Source: Sulfuricurvum sp. (lineage in GTDB: Bacteria; Campylobacterota; Campylobacteria; Campylobacterales; Sulfurimonadaceae). From it: DNA of 34,573 bases. The stretch spans positions 1-34,573 of the forward strand of contig NZ_JAQTQR010000024.1 of the NCBI RefSeq assembly GCF_028712165.1, given 5' to 3'. The notes below the pieces were generated by a model. It had not been told where the DNA came from. It ran no database searches and saw only the letters and a program-made list of their open reading frames with translations. Below, piece after piece: positions 8,697 to 17,120 of this stretch. Numbering within the stretch: position 1 is the first letter of the stretch; each line of letters opens with the position of its first letter. A program made the translations under genes and the position numbers.

Positions 8697-10355
8697 ATGA
8701 ATGCCTTTAGGTATATTTTATTCAGCATGATTGTTAATTTAATTTTGGAGCTTCCTATGCTTGCTGCTGAAGAGTTTAATAATGTCACACCAGACAAGGC
8801 GATAGGTCAAGGCGAGCATGTTTTGCGAGTTAAAATTTTAGATCCAGTTACACAGCAGGCTTGGAACAATAAACCTTACCACCTGATTACTTATGGCGAA
8901 GATGGTAAAGCGGTTACTGTGATTTATGGCGATACTGATAATCAAGGTTATACCGCAACGGTAAAATCCACGAACAAAGTTACTGATTTTATTGCACGGC
9001 CTAAAGTTCAGGCAGAGCGTTTTCCGTATATCACTCAAATGCGCATGATTAATGGCTTTGAGGGTAATGGAGTAGCAAATACTTATTACATCCATTTTTT
9101 CGGAGAAGGTGCCGTTTATACTGGCATGTGTGATGAACGCGGTGATGTGTCTGAAGTAGGTTTTAAAACACCTCAATCTGTTAAAACAAAAATAATTACC
9201 TCTTATAAAATTAATGAAGAATGTGATTGGCAGTCTGCTGCAACAATTCTGAATAAAAGTATAGAGAGCACACCGTCTCAAAGAATTGAGTTAATTAAAC
9301 AAATCAGTGAACTTCCTGCAGTAAAAAACAAAAATGGTAGTGGATGCAAGAGTCTTTATGAAGACTTCGCTGATGATTTTAATTTACAAATCCTTAAATC
9401 TGCAGCAGGTGGAGGTCAGGAATTACTCAACTCTACTGCTCCGGTTTTCGTTAATAAAAAAATAGATTTATTAGCCAAGGATGCAAAAAAATCAGTCGCT
9501 AAAAATCAAGATTCCACTAAAAAGTACCGCATCACAGCTATTTTAGAGATGCTGGATGAAGTAGTCGGTACATTTAGTGTATCAGCTGAATTTATTAACC
9601 AATGGGCAGATCAAGCAACAGGCCTAGTTAGTCAAACCAAAAATTTCAATGACAGCGGTGTATCACTAAACCTTGCTGAAAAATTGATAGTGCTTAAAGA
9701 ATACACCCTTGCCAATAAGTTCAATGTACTGGCAAAAAGCAATCACGATCAAACTCGAGAAGAGGATAAAGCTCGCCAATTAGCAGTGGATGCCATGATT
9801 GCTAAATCTACTGGGAATAATGCAGAAGCACAAAAGCTATTTGAGGATGCGAACAACTGGCTAGTGGAGTCTAAAGATGATGTGCTTGCAAAATATAGAA
9901 CAGAATTTAATGATGTACCTTTTGGCAAAATGAGAATTTCAGCATCTATGCTCCAAGATGCTCATCAATGGTGTCCACAAACTTCAGATAGAGATAACAG
10001 CTACGTGATTATGTTCCCGTTTTCTAATGAGGTCGATGATGCGATGATGTCTCGTATGCTTACGCTTGATGCATTGTTGTCCTATGGCACGTCCAAATCT
10101 GGAAAAGTTACGCTTACCAAAACATGTATTAATGATGCCCCTGAAACATTTGAACTTACCAAGCAAGATATTGAGCAAATACGAAATGCAAAAACCATGG
10201 GCTCGATATTATTGTTGCCGGATGTAAAAACAGATGATCCTAACACGGCGCGTATGCGGTTGGCATTACTTGCATGGTTACAAACAGTAAAATTAGAGCC
10301 TAATTTTTATAAGCCAAACAAAATTACGGAGAAAATGAATTTTGGCTTTTGGTAA
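8697..10355 (+). CDS. Large exported protein with regulatory/transthyretin-like N-terminal segment
   Basis: The product has 552 residues; GGAG at 8686-8689 lies seven bases before the ATG. Residues 1-24 form a signal peptide ending LAAEE. Residues 40-90 contain NKPYHLITYGEDGKAVTVIYG then DTDNQGYT, the layout of a carboxypeptidase-regulatory or transthyretin-like domain (easily recognised as a TDxxGxT turn), also frequent in type VI secretion-associated proteins. Residues 130-420 are helical with one long repeat-like section (LNLAEKLIVLKEY, KARQLAVDAMIAKSTG) that resembles TPR-type helical hairpins. The C-terminal part has two cysteines and is not recognised. It is the last gene of the accessory array; the following gene is on the opposite strand. 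Function unknown. Confidence 0.6.
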   Translation: MNAFRYILFSMIVNLILELPMLAAEEFNNVTPDKAIGQGEHVLRVKILDPVTQQAWNNKPYHLITYGEDGKAVTVIYGDTDNQGYTATVKSTNKVTDFIARPKVQAERFPYITQMRMINGFEGNGVANTYYIHFFGEGAVYTGMCDERGDVSEVGFKTPQSVKTKIITSYKINEECDWQSAATILNKSIESTPSQRIELIKQISELPAVKNKNGSGCKSLYEDFADDFNLQILKSAAGGGQELLNSTAPVFVNKKIDLLAKDAKKSVAKNQDSTKKYRITAILEMLDEVVGTFSVSAEFINQWADQATGLVSQTKNFNDSGVSLNLAEKLIVLKEYTLANKFNVLAKSNHDQTREEDKARQLAVDAMIAKSTGNNAEAQKLFEDANNWLVESKDDVLAKYRTEFNDVPFGKMRISASMLQDAHQWCPQTSDRDNSYVIMFPFSNEVDDAMMSRMLTLDALLSYGTSKSGKVTLTKTCINDAPETFELTKQDIEQIRNAKTMGSILLLPDVKTDDPNTARMRLALLAWLQTVKLEPNFYKPNKITEKMNFGFW

Positions 10356-10453
10356 ATCAAATCGGATATTGTCAATATAATTTCTGTTATGTAAACGAAA
10401 GCAAAATATGAATTTGTGTTAAAATCATTTTTATCTGGGGGTTACAAATCGAA

Positions 10454-10561
10454 ATGAAATTAACAGTGATTGAGTTTAGGCTAATTCTTGGATTTAAACT
10501 CGGAGGTATTGCGACTGCACCGAAAAAAGAATCGGTACATGTACGGTGTGTGAGCGAATAG
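10454..10561 (+). other. Possible decayed group II intron fragment containing a 35-codon ORF
   Basis: The 220 bases between the array and the next MCP have no recognised gene. Within them, 10517-10556 contain ACCGA and TCGGT as a short hairpin, followed by GTACATGTACGGTGTGTGAG. The last part resembles the GTACGGTTCTGTGAG sequence found just before the reverse transcriptase ORF in many bacterial group II introns. No reverse transcriptase or domain V was found, so only a fragment could be present. An ORF of 35 codons (10454-10561, no ribosome-binding site) spans the same bases and is probably not expressed. Very tentative. Confidence 0.25.
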
Positions 10562-10575
10562 CTGTTATTTGACTT

Positions 10576-12204
10576 TTAAGCACGAAATCGGCTGAGTTGG
10601 TTGTTTAGACCTTCCACAACATGGGATAAGTGTTCCGCCGTACTTGCTATTTCTTCGATACTTCGGGCGTTGGCACGTGTCAATTCATTAATATTGGCTA
10701 GACCGGATGCCATGGTTTCGACTTCTGACATATTCTTATCTGCATCGATCACCAGTTTTTTGATTGCTTCGGTAGTCTGTTGTACGACAGTAACGGCTTG
10801 GCCGATGCTATCCCCGACAAAATGGGATTTCTTTTCGATTTGTTGAATTTGTTTGACGTTTTGTCCCATTTGAACGGTCGCTTCTTCGATTGAGCTGACA
10901 ATCATTGAAATCGTGGCATTGGTCTGCGTCAAGCTCCCCTGTGTCCGTTCCGCAAGTTTCCGTACTTCATCGGCAACAACGGCAAAACCGCGTCCGTGTT
11001 CACCCGCGCGCGCTGCTTCGATTGCCGCATTGAGGGCTAGGAGATTGGTTTGGTTGGCGATATCTCCGATCACAGAGAGAACTTCACTGATTTGATGTGC
11101 CGTATTGGTCAATTCATGAAGTTTGTCGGCAAAAACCGTTTCCACTTCGGCGCTGCTTCGGATCATCAAAATCATGTCGTCAAGTTCATGTTGGGACGTT
11201 GTAAGTGTTTCATTAGCCGCAATAATTTCATTACGGGTTTGTTCATTGTCATGTTTGCTAAGATTGAGCTGGGTGATGAGATGTTCGGTATTGAAATGTA
11301 TGTTTTGAACCAGCTGCGCTTCATCTTCCATTCGGTGCCCGATATGAAGTGATGTTTGTGATAGCTCTGTTGCGACGGAAGCATTTTCTTCGGATGAGCG
11401 TTTAGCACTTTGTACCATCTGCTGGGTTGCTTCAATGAATGCATTAATGGAAGATGCTGTTTGTCCGGGTTCATCGTTTCCGGGAATATTTAACCGCTTG
11501 GTCAGATCGCCGTTTCCGCTAGCTAGTTCTTGTGCCATTGTCTGCATAATAGAAAGTTTGGTTGTGATGGAACGTCGAAGACCGATGATGGAAACAATCA
11601 AGAGAATGATGAGGAGCAAAGAAATACCGATCATACCGGCAGCTATCGACGTAAATTCGTTTTCAACATCGTCTATATAGACACCGGTACCGACAATCCA
11701 TCCCCATTTATTAAAGAGACGGACATAAGAGAGTTTTGGCAGAGGCGTATCATTGCCCGGTTTGGCCCACATGTAGTCCACATAGCCTTCGCCATGTTCT
11801 TTAGCCACTGTGCCAAATTCAACAAACAGTTTTTTTCCGTTTGGATCTTTGATATTGGATAAGTCTGTATTGTCCAATTTTGGTTTGATCGGATGCATGA
11901 TTCCGCGGATATCGGTATCGAGAATGAAAAAATACTCTTCCCCGCTGTAGCGGAGATTTTTAATGGCATTTTTAGCGGCATTTTGAGCTTCTTCTTGAGT
12001 CATTTTTCCACTGGTTGCCTCTTTATCATAATAGGCCATTAACGCACTTGCTGTGTCGATTTGCGTTTTTAGCATGGTTTTTTTGGCATCCAAGAGTTCA
12101 TTTTTAACAGTAGAGAGTGAAAAGGCGACTAAAATGATTAAAATTACGGGAATCACAATGGCCAATAGAGTTAGTTTGGCTTTTATGGTTATGTTGTCCG
12201 TCAT
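10576..12204 (-). CDS. Methyl-accepting chemotaxis protein with sCache sensor
   Basis: The product has 542 residues; AAAGGA lies upstream of the ATG. A transmembrane helix (about residues 10-30) is followed by a periplasmic single Cache domain (sCache_2 type, about 35-185) with the typical [15 protein letters not shown] and [12 protein letters not shown] strands. A second helix (about 188-210), a HAMP region, and a long cytoplasmic coiled coil follow. The signalling tip (about residues 378-410) has [20 protein letters not shown] and [15 protein letters not shown]. sCache domains usually bind small organic acids or similar ligands; none can be deduced here. It should form receptor arrays with CheA/CheW encoded elsewhere. 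It is a single gene, convergent with the accessory array and divergent from the malic enzyme operon. Confidence 0.95.
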   Translation of the reverse strand: MTDNITIKAKLTLLAIVIPVILIILVAFSLSTVKNELLDAKKTMLKTQIDTASALMAYYDKEATSGKMTQEEAQNAAKNAIKNLRYSGEEYFFILDTDIRGIMHPIKPKLDNTDLSNIKDPNGKKLFVEFGTVAKEHGEGYVDYMWAKPGNDTPLPKLSYVRLFNKWGWIVGTGVYIDDVENEFTSIAAGMIGISLLLIILLIVSIIGLRRSITTKLSIMQTMAQELASGNGDLTKRLNIPGNDEPGQTASSINAFIEATQQMVQSAKRSSEENASVATELSQTSLHIGHRMEDEAQLVQNIHFNTEHLITQLNLSKHDNEQTRNEIIAANETLTTSQHELDDMILMIRSSAEVETVFADKLHELTNTAHQISEVLSVIGDIANQTNLLALNAAIEAARAGEHGRGFAVVADEVRKLAERTQGSLTQTNATISMIVSSIEEATVQMGQNVKQIQQIEKKSHFVGDSIGQAVTVVQQTTEAIKKLVIDADKNMSEVETMASGLANINELTRANARSIEEIASTAEHLSHVVEGLNNQLSRFRA

Positions 12205-12347
12205 ACTTTATCCTTTTCAAATGAAATTATTCAGACCCTATTGTATACCAAAATGTTCCAAATGTGACGGATAAAATAATTCTAAGTCAGTCATCAGTCA
12301 TATTTGAATAATACGGGCAGAATGGGCCTCTAAGGGACTGAGTGTTG

Positions 12348-12353
12348 TATAAT
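12348..12353 (+). promoter_or_regulatory. Probable -10 box of the malic enzyme operon
   Basis: TATAAT lies 27 bases upstream of the ATG at 12380, in the divergent region shared with the MCP gene. No good TTGACA is present upstream, which is usual for campylobacterotal housekeeping promoters. The ribosome-binding site is GAGG at 12371-12374. Confidence 0.5.
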
Positions 12354-12379
12354 TATCTATATCTTCTATTGAGGTCATT

Positions 12380-13645
12380 ATGAATCACGACTTTTCTCTC
12401 AATCAAAATGCATTGCTTTATCATGAAAAGCCTCAGCCTGGTAAAATTGCGACGCTTATTACAAAACCTTTTACTTCTCAAAGTGATTTGAGTTTAGCCT
12501 ATTCTCCCGGTGTTGCCGCGCCGTGTCTGGAGATCCAAAAAAATCCGGATGATGCGTATCGCTATACCTCGAAAGGAAATCTTGTCGCTGTTATTTCCAA
12601 CGGGACGGCGGTATTAGGTTTGGGGAATCTCGGTGCACTCGCTTCAAAGCCTGTCATGGAAGGAAAAGCGATTCTTTTTAAAAAATTCAGCGGACTTGAT
12701 TCGTACGATATCGAGGTGGATGAAACCGATATCGAACGTTTTTGCGACACGGTCGCTGCGATTGCTCCGACGTTCGGGGGGATTAATCTCGAAGACATCA
12801 AAGCACCGGAGTGTTTTGAGATTGAGCGGCGTCTGATCGAGCGTCTCGATATTCCCGTAATGCATGATGATCAGCACGGTACAGCGGTTATTTCGTTGGC
12901 AGGAATCATGAACGGATGTTTAGTAACCGGACGTACTTTGGAGTCGATTCGAGTCGTGATCGTCGGAGCAGGAGCTGCCGCGATCAGCTGCGGACGTATT
13001 TACCGTTTTATGGGAATCCGTGAGATTTATATGTCCGATTCAAAAGGGCTTATCCATGCGGGGCGAAGCGATCTCAACGCACAAAAGCTTGAATTTGTTG
13101 CCCCTGAGGGAATGAGCTTGCGGAGTGCATTTGAAAATGCCGACGTGGTTGTCGGGCTTTCGGCGCCGGGAAGTTTCTCACTTGAGGATATCGCATGTAT
13201 GGCACCTGAACCGATTATTTTCACCCTTGCGAATCCGGTTCCGGAACTTTTTCCTGAAGATGTCCGTTCCGCACGTCCTGATGCCATTGTTGCGACCGGA
13301 CGGAGCGATTATCCCAATCAGGTAAACAATGTTTTAGGTTTTCCGTTTATCTTTCGGGGAGCGATGGATGTACGTGCAAAAACGATCAATATGGAGATGA
13401 AAGTAGCCGCTTCACAAGCATTGGCCGCGTTGGCACGTACAGAAATACCCGATTATCTCAATGAACTTTATAAAACAGAGTTGCGTTTCGGAAAAGAGTA
13501 CATTATCCCAAAACCGTTTGATAAACGGCTGATCGTTGAAGTCTCTGCCAGTGTGGCGGAAGCGGCAGTGAAAAGCGGTGTGGCACGTGTGGAGAATTTT
13601 GATTTGAAACAGTACCGAATCGATTTGGCAAAACGGTTAGACTGA
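12380..13645 (+). CDS. maeB: NAD(P)-dependent malic enzyme
   Basis: The product catalyses oxidative decarboxylation of malate to pyruvate and CO2, linking the TCA cycle to pyruvate and supplying NAD(P)H. Its 421 residues correspond to the short form without the phosphotransacetylase domain. Seen in sequence: LAYSPGVAAPC with the catalytic tyrosine; TAVLGLGNLGALASKPVMEGK; the active-site segment with the Lys in KFSGLDSYDIEVDE; metal ligands in GGINLEDIKAPECFEIE and PVMHDDQHGT; the Rossmann-type VIVGAGAAAISCGRIY; and LANPVPELFPED. Cofactor preference cannot be read safely. A GAGG ribosome-binding site supports the start. The next two genes follow with a 1-base gap and then a 17-base overlap, so the three form an operon. 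Confidence 0.95.
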   Translation: MNHDFSLNQNALLYHEKPQPGKIATLITKPFTSQSDLSLAYSPGVAAPCLEIQKNPDDAYRYTSKGNLVAVISNGTAVLGLGNLGALASKPVMEGKAILFKKFSGLDSYDIEVDETDIERFCDTVAAIAPTFGGINLEDIKAPECFEIERRLIERLDIPVMHDDQHGTAVISLAGIMNGCLVTGRTLESIRVVIVGAGAAAISCGRIYRFMGIREIYMSDSKGLIHAGRSDLNAQKLEFVAPEGMSLRSAFENADVVVGLSAPGSFSLEDIACMAPEPIIFTLANPVPELFPEDVRSARPDAIVATGRSDYPNQVNNVLGFPFIFRGAMDVRAKTINMEMKVAASQALAALARTEIPDYLNELYKTELRFGKEYIIPKPFDKRLIVEVSASVAEAAVKSGVARVENFDLKQYRIDLAKRLD

Positions 13646-13646
13646 A

Positions 13647-14288
13647 GTGTCTGCTATGGTCAATAGAAATTTGAACGGGATTCTTCTGGGTGGGATTTCC
13701 CTCGTTGCTTTATTGGTATACACGGGTCTTCATGCATATGATTCCTTGACATGGGTGATGGAAGTGACTCCCGTCATCATAGCATTGCCGATTTTAGCGA
13801 TTAGCTATCGAACGTTTCCCCTGACGTCACTGCTTTATTTTGTCATATTCATTCATTCGATTGTGCTGATTTTTGGAGGAATGTATACGTATGCCCGTGT
13901 CCCGCTTGGATTTGAAATTGTGCAGTGGCTCGATCTTAGTCGAAATCCGTACGATAAAATCGGTCATTTCATGCAGGGTTTTGCTCCGGCTTTGATTGCA
14001 CGTGAAATCTTGATTCGCGGGAACTACGTCAACGGGCGACGTATGCTAAATTTTATCGTTATTTGTATCGTACTTGCAATCAGTGCGTCGTATGAACTGA
14101 TCGAATGGGGAGCGGCCGTATGGTTGGGGCAGGGTGCGGATGAGTTTTTAGGGACTCAGGGCGATATCTGGGATACGCAGTCGGATATGTTTTTTGCCCT
14201 GATAGGAAGCTGTGTTGCTATCAGTTTTTTCTCCGGTTTTCACGATAAATTAATTAAAAAAGTGGGTCAAAATGAAAATTCTCGTTGA
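13647..14288 (+). CDS. DUF2238 (YjdF-like) integral membrane protein
   Basis: The product has 213 residues with about six hydrophobic helices. The central segment YDKIGHFMQGFAPALIARE and the later ASYELIEWGAAVWLGQG followed by TQGDIWDTQSDMFFALIG, with conserved H, E and D residues close to the membrane, are typical of the DUF2238/YjdF family of unknown function. The reading begins at GTG 13647; an ATG at 13656 (fourth codon) is equally likely, with no clear ribosome-binding site for either. It lies one base after the malic enzyme stop and overlaps the next gene by 17 bases, indicating translational coupling. Inner-membrane location is safe; role unknown. Confidence 0.85.
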   Translation: MSAMVNRNLNGILLGGISLVALLVYTGLHAYDSLTWVMEVTPVIIALPILAISYRTFPLTSLLYFVIFIHSIVLIFGGMYTYARVPLGFEIVQWLDLSRNPYDKIGHFMQGFAPALIAREILIRGNYVNGRRMLNFIVICIVLAISASYELIEWGAAVWLGQGADEFLGTQGDIWDTQSDMFFALIGSCVAISFFSGFHDKLIKKVGQNENSR

Positions 14289-14718
14289 TGCGGACGCATT
14301 TCCAAACGCGCTCAAAGAGATACTGATGCGAGCAGTATTAAAACGGAAGATCACCACCGTTTTTATTGCCAATAAGCAAATCGGAATTCCAAATGTCCCT
14401 TTTGTGTCGATGGAAGTTGTAGCTCAGGGCCCTGATGAAGCGGATCACCGTATCGCCGAACTGTGCGAACCGGAAGATATGGTGATTACCGCCGATATTC
14501 CGCTGGCGGATCGGATCGTCACCATCGGAGCGGTTGCACTTGATCCACGCGGGACAATCTACGATGAAAATAACATCAAACATCTCCTTGCAATGCGCAA
14601 TCTGATGGAAGAACTCCGAAACAACGGAGAGATCACGGGAGGCCCCGCTGCTATCGGAGAAAAAACAGTGCGCTTATTTGCAGACGGACTGAATAAATTA
14701 CTCTCAAAGCGAGCATAA
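14272..14718 (+). CDS. DUF188 (YaiI/YqxD, UPF0178) family protein
   Basis: The product has 148 residues, normal for the family. Typical features are the N-terminal MKILVDADAFPNALKEIL, the middle PDEADHRIAEL, and MVITADIPLADRIV followed by ALDPRGTIYDENNIKHLLAMR, plus the C-terminal GGPAAIGEKTVRLFADGLN. The acidic residues in DAD, D-E-A-D and TADIPLAD resemble a PIN/NYN-type nuclease site, so an RNA-related nuclease function is possible; the family remains uncharacterised. Its start lies 17 bases inside the end of the DUF2238 gene. It is convergent with the following MCP gene, with only 12 bases between the two stops. Confidence 0.9.
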   Translation: MKILVDADAFPNALKEILMRAVLKRKITTVFIANKQIGIPNVPFVSMEVVAQGPDEADHRIAELCEPEDMVITADIPLADRIVTIGAVALDPRGTIYDENNIKHLLAMRNLMEELRNNGEITGGPAAIGEKTVRLFADGLNKLLSKRA

Positions 14719-14730
14719 AACAATAGACAT

Positions 14731-15831
14731 TTAGTGCATATTATCCATTGTATGCATCAGTTCATGCATTTGTGTATCAAGTGTACTGACATATTGGGTC
14801 AATAAACTCATCTCTTCCATATTCTTATTGAGAACTTCATTGTTATCGCTGATGGATTGAATGAGAATATTGATAGTCGCTGAACTCTCTGCAAGACTTT
14901 TTTGGGTTCTTTCCGCAAGTTTACGTACTTCATCCGCAACAACCGCAAATCCTCGTCCGTGTTCACCCGCACGGGCAGCTTCGATAGCGGCATTAAGTGC
15001 TAAAAGATTTGTTTGTTCGGCGATGTCTCCTATGGTCACTAAAATAGCTTTCGTTTCACGAGCATTATCTACGGATGTATGCAAATTTTCAGAAAGATTT
15101 CGTTCTTCATTCGCTACAAATTGGATTTTATGGACTGTGGAATTAATCGTATTGTTCAGTTCGACAAATTTTGTGTCTCGCATAGATTTAAATTGTTGTG
15201 TTTTCGTATTCAGTGCTGTTTCGGAAGCTTCATTTTGATTTTGCATCATTAACAGAGCATTTCCAAGTTCATTGACTTTTTCAAGCAATTGTCCCATTTT
15301 GCCCTCAACATTGATATTTGCTCGGGTTTCATATTTGCCTATTGTCAGTTCTGTTAGGACTATCATTATGTCATCGATACTATGCTCAATGGAATCAAGC
15401 ATGGTATTCATTGTTTTTCGCACTAGATGGACATGCGGAGTTTGTGTATCATTTATGACTCTCTCGTCATAATGTCCTCGTTTGACCTTATCTGCCAAAA
15501 GGACCATTTCACCAGCGACTTTTATATCGGTAATCAACCCTGATTCATGCATTTTGATAATTGTATTTAGTTTTTCTTCTACACTATCGGCTTCTGCATC
15601 TATCGGATGTAATTTAGTACGTTTATATGACATTAAATCCATAAAGTCGTTGAGGTAATTGTTTATAGAGAAGTCGTTTTTATCCTGCTGTTGATTAATA
15701 AACCATACAGCACTGCTTATAATCCCTGCAATTATGATGAAAACTCCAATAACAGTGTGTGTCATGTACCATAAAATCAGGGCAAAAATACCTAAAGCAA
15801 TTAAAAGTGCTGATTTAAAAAAATGTGTCAT
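14731..15831 (-). CDS. MCP-like energy-taxis transducer without periplasmic domain (CetA-like)
   Basis: The product has 366 residues. Residues 5-48 form two adjacent membrane helices with almost no periplasmic loop. Residues 50-190 hold HAMP-like linker helices. The signalling tip is [20 protein letters not shown] and [15 protein letters not shown] around 262-308. Only about 60 residues follow the tip, so the second arm of the coiled coil is short and the second methylation region is probably missing. The upstream gene on the same strand encodes a free PAS protein. In Campylobacter jejuni the pair CetA (transducer) and CetB (FAD-PAS) works as a split Aer receptor for energy taxis; the present pair has the same parts in reversed order. 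AAAGGA at 15837-15842 supports the start. Confidence 0.85.
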   Translation of the reverse strand: MTHFFKSALLIALGIFALILWYMTHTVIGVFIIIAGIISSAVWFINQQQDKNDFSINNYLNDFMDLMSYKRTKLHPIDAEADSVEEKLNTIIKMHESGLITDIKVAGEMVLLADKVKRGHYDERVINDTQTPHVHLVRKTMNTMLDSIEHSIDDIMIVLTELTIGKYETRANINVEGKMGQLLEKVNELGNALLMMQNQNEASETALNTKTQQFKSMRDTKFVELNNTINSTVHKIQFVANEERNLSENLHTSVDNARETKAILVTIGDIAEQTNLLALNAAIEAARAGEHGRGFAVVADEVRKLAERTQKSLAESSATINILIQSISDNNEVLNKNMEEMSLLTQYVSTLDTQMHELMHTMDNMH

Positions 15832-15843
15832 ATATATCCTTTT

Positions 15844-16230
15844 TTAGTGCATTGTTTTATATAAGTCTGAAGCGATTGCAATCTCTTCTCTGCTTGGTTT
15901 TCTGCGACATGATATATATGTAACTTCATTGCTCTTGCCACTGCGAATCGGATATACAATCGAATAAACCCAGTAATAGTTGCCATTTTTTGTTTTATTT
16001 TTGACGTATCCGGTCCATGTCTTATCGGCTTGAATCGTTTCCCACAAATCTCGGAAGGCAGCTCTAGGCATATCAGGATGACGTACGATGTTGTGTTCTT
16101 GACCTATTAATTCCTCTAAAGAATATCCGGCAACTTTGCAAAAATCTTCATTTGCAAAGAGTATTATCCCCATTGAATCGGTTTGTGAAACTAAAAAATC
16201 GGTTTCCTGTAATATATATTCTTCATTCAT
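15844..16230 (-). CDS. Aer-type PAS redox sensor (CetB-like)
   Basis: The product has 128 residues made almost entirely of one PAS domain. The signature of Aer/CetB-type FAD-PAS domains is visible: FANEDFCKVAGYSLEELIGQ, then EHNIVRHPDMPRAAFRDLW, TWTGYVKNKTKNGNYYWV, and a final IVYPIRSG strand. It has no membrane segment and no output domain, so it must pass its signal to a partner. The partner is very probably the transducer encoded 12 bases downstream. Predicted role: bind FAD, sense the redox state of the electron transport chain, and set the swimming response through the MCP-like protein. Cofactor binding is inferred from family, not seen. Confidence 0.85.
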   Translation of the reverse strand: MNEEYILQETDFLVSQTDSMGIILFANEDFCKVAGYSLEELIGQEHNIVRHPDMPRAAFRDLWETIQADKTWTGYVKNKTKNGNYYWVYSIVYPIRSGKSNEVTYISCRRKPSREEIAIASDLYKTMH

Positions 16231-16310
16231 TGAGTTAGTCCAAAGATTAAAAATGTTTATGAATCATAGTCTTTCTTTGGGTTAATATTGGTTATATATA
16301 ATCTTTTAAA

Positions 16311-16336
16311 TATGACCAATATATGACTATTATAAT
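16311..16336 (+). promoter_or_regulatory. 11-bp direct repeats plus -10 box before the response regulator gene
   Basis: TATGACCAATA (16311-16321) and TATGACTATTA (16322-16332) are tandem repeats exactly 11 bases apart, overlapping TATAAT at 16331-16336. OmpR/PhoB-type regulators bind such 11-bp direct repeats. The regulator encoded 77 bases downstream is of that type, so autoregulation is plausible. A similar repeat occurs before the PAS-GGDEF-EAL gene. The upstream TATAAT at 16297-16302 may be a second -10 box. The 182-base divergent region has no other evident feature. Confidence 0.45.
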
Positions 16337-16412
16337 TTTCTCAATAATATAAGTATCTTTTCAATAGAATTACATAAATACAAAATCTTAAGTTTGTCGG
16401 AAAGTTTTAATT

Positions 16413-17120
16413 ATGGCCTACAATATTTTGCTTCTCAAAAATAAAAGTATCTTATACGTTGAAGATGATACGATTGCACGAATTGAAACAGCTGAGATTT
16501 TGAATATGTTATTTGAGAAAGTCTATATTGCTATGGATGGAGACGAAGCGTTACGATTGTATGAGGATGAATCTCCTGATATTTTATTAACCGATATTAA
16601 AATGCCTAAAAAAGACGGATTAAGCCTGATCCGTCAGATACGTCATACTGATTATGAACTTCCTATTGTCTTGATGACAAGCTTTGCGGAACAGGATTTA
16701 TTATTAAATGCGGCAAATCTCTCTATAGACGGTTACCTGGTTAAACCTGTTGATCTTGAAACACTGACTTCTACACTATGTAAAGCATTGCAGCGTACCC
16801 ATAAAAATGAGGGATTGATTGAACTTGGGAAAAACCTTTTTTATAACTTTGCAACTAAAGAACTTTATCATAACGGTTCTGTCGTGACATTAGGAATTAA
16901 AGAACAGGAACTTTTAGTTTTACTATTAAAAAATAGGTTTATGACCGTCACTAAGGATGAGATAGGAAAAACCCTATGGCCGCTTGACCCGATCTGTGAA
17001 TCAGCTATAAAAAATATTGTTTTGCGATTACGTAAAAAACTGGGGGTTGATATCATTATCTCTGTTCGAGGGATCGGTTATCGGCTTGAAACAAAAGAAC
17101 TACCCAGACAAAACGTATGA
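16413..17120 (+). CDS. OmpR/PhoB-type response regulator
   Basis: The product has 235 residues. The receiver domain (about 11-125) has acidic residues E17, D18 and D19, the phosphorylated D61 in LLTDIKMPKKDG, T89 in VLMTSF and K111 in GYLVKPVD. The winged-helix DNA-binding domain (about 140-230) has KEQELLVLLLKN, the helix IKNIVLRLRKKLG and the wing IISVRGIGYRLE. All key residues are present, so it should be activated by phosphorylation and bind direct repeats. Its stop overlaps the next ATG by four bases (ATGA), coupling it to the histidine kinase, its likely partner. Likely targets are its own promoter and the c-di-GMP gene downstream (see repeat features). Confidence 0.93.
   Translation: MAYNILLLKNKSILYVEDDTIARIETAEILNMLFEKVYIAMDGDEALRLYEDESPDILLTDIKMPKKDGLSLIRQIRHTDYELPIVLMTSFAEQDLLLNAANLSIDGYLVKPVDLETLTSTLCKALQRTHKNEGLIELGKNLFYNFATKELYHNGSVVTLGIKEQELLVLLLKNRFMTVTKDEIGKTLWPLDPICESAIKNIVLRLRKKLGVDIIISVRGIGYRLETKELPRQNV

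Noticed and set aside
10356-10575. Possible integron attC site or phage attachment site in the gap
   Set aside because: No RYYYAAC/GTTRRRY pair, no integrase nearby and no repeated sequence at another boundary in the window.
11050-11352. Plus-strand frames antisense to the MCP coiled coil
   Set aside because: Shadow of the conserved MCP signalling region; similar shadows appear against the second MCP gene at 14861-15238.
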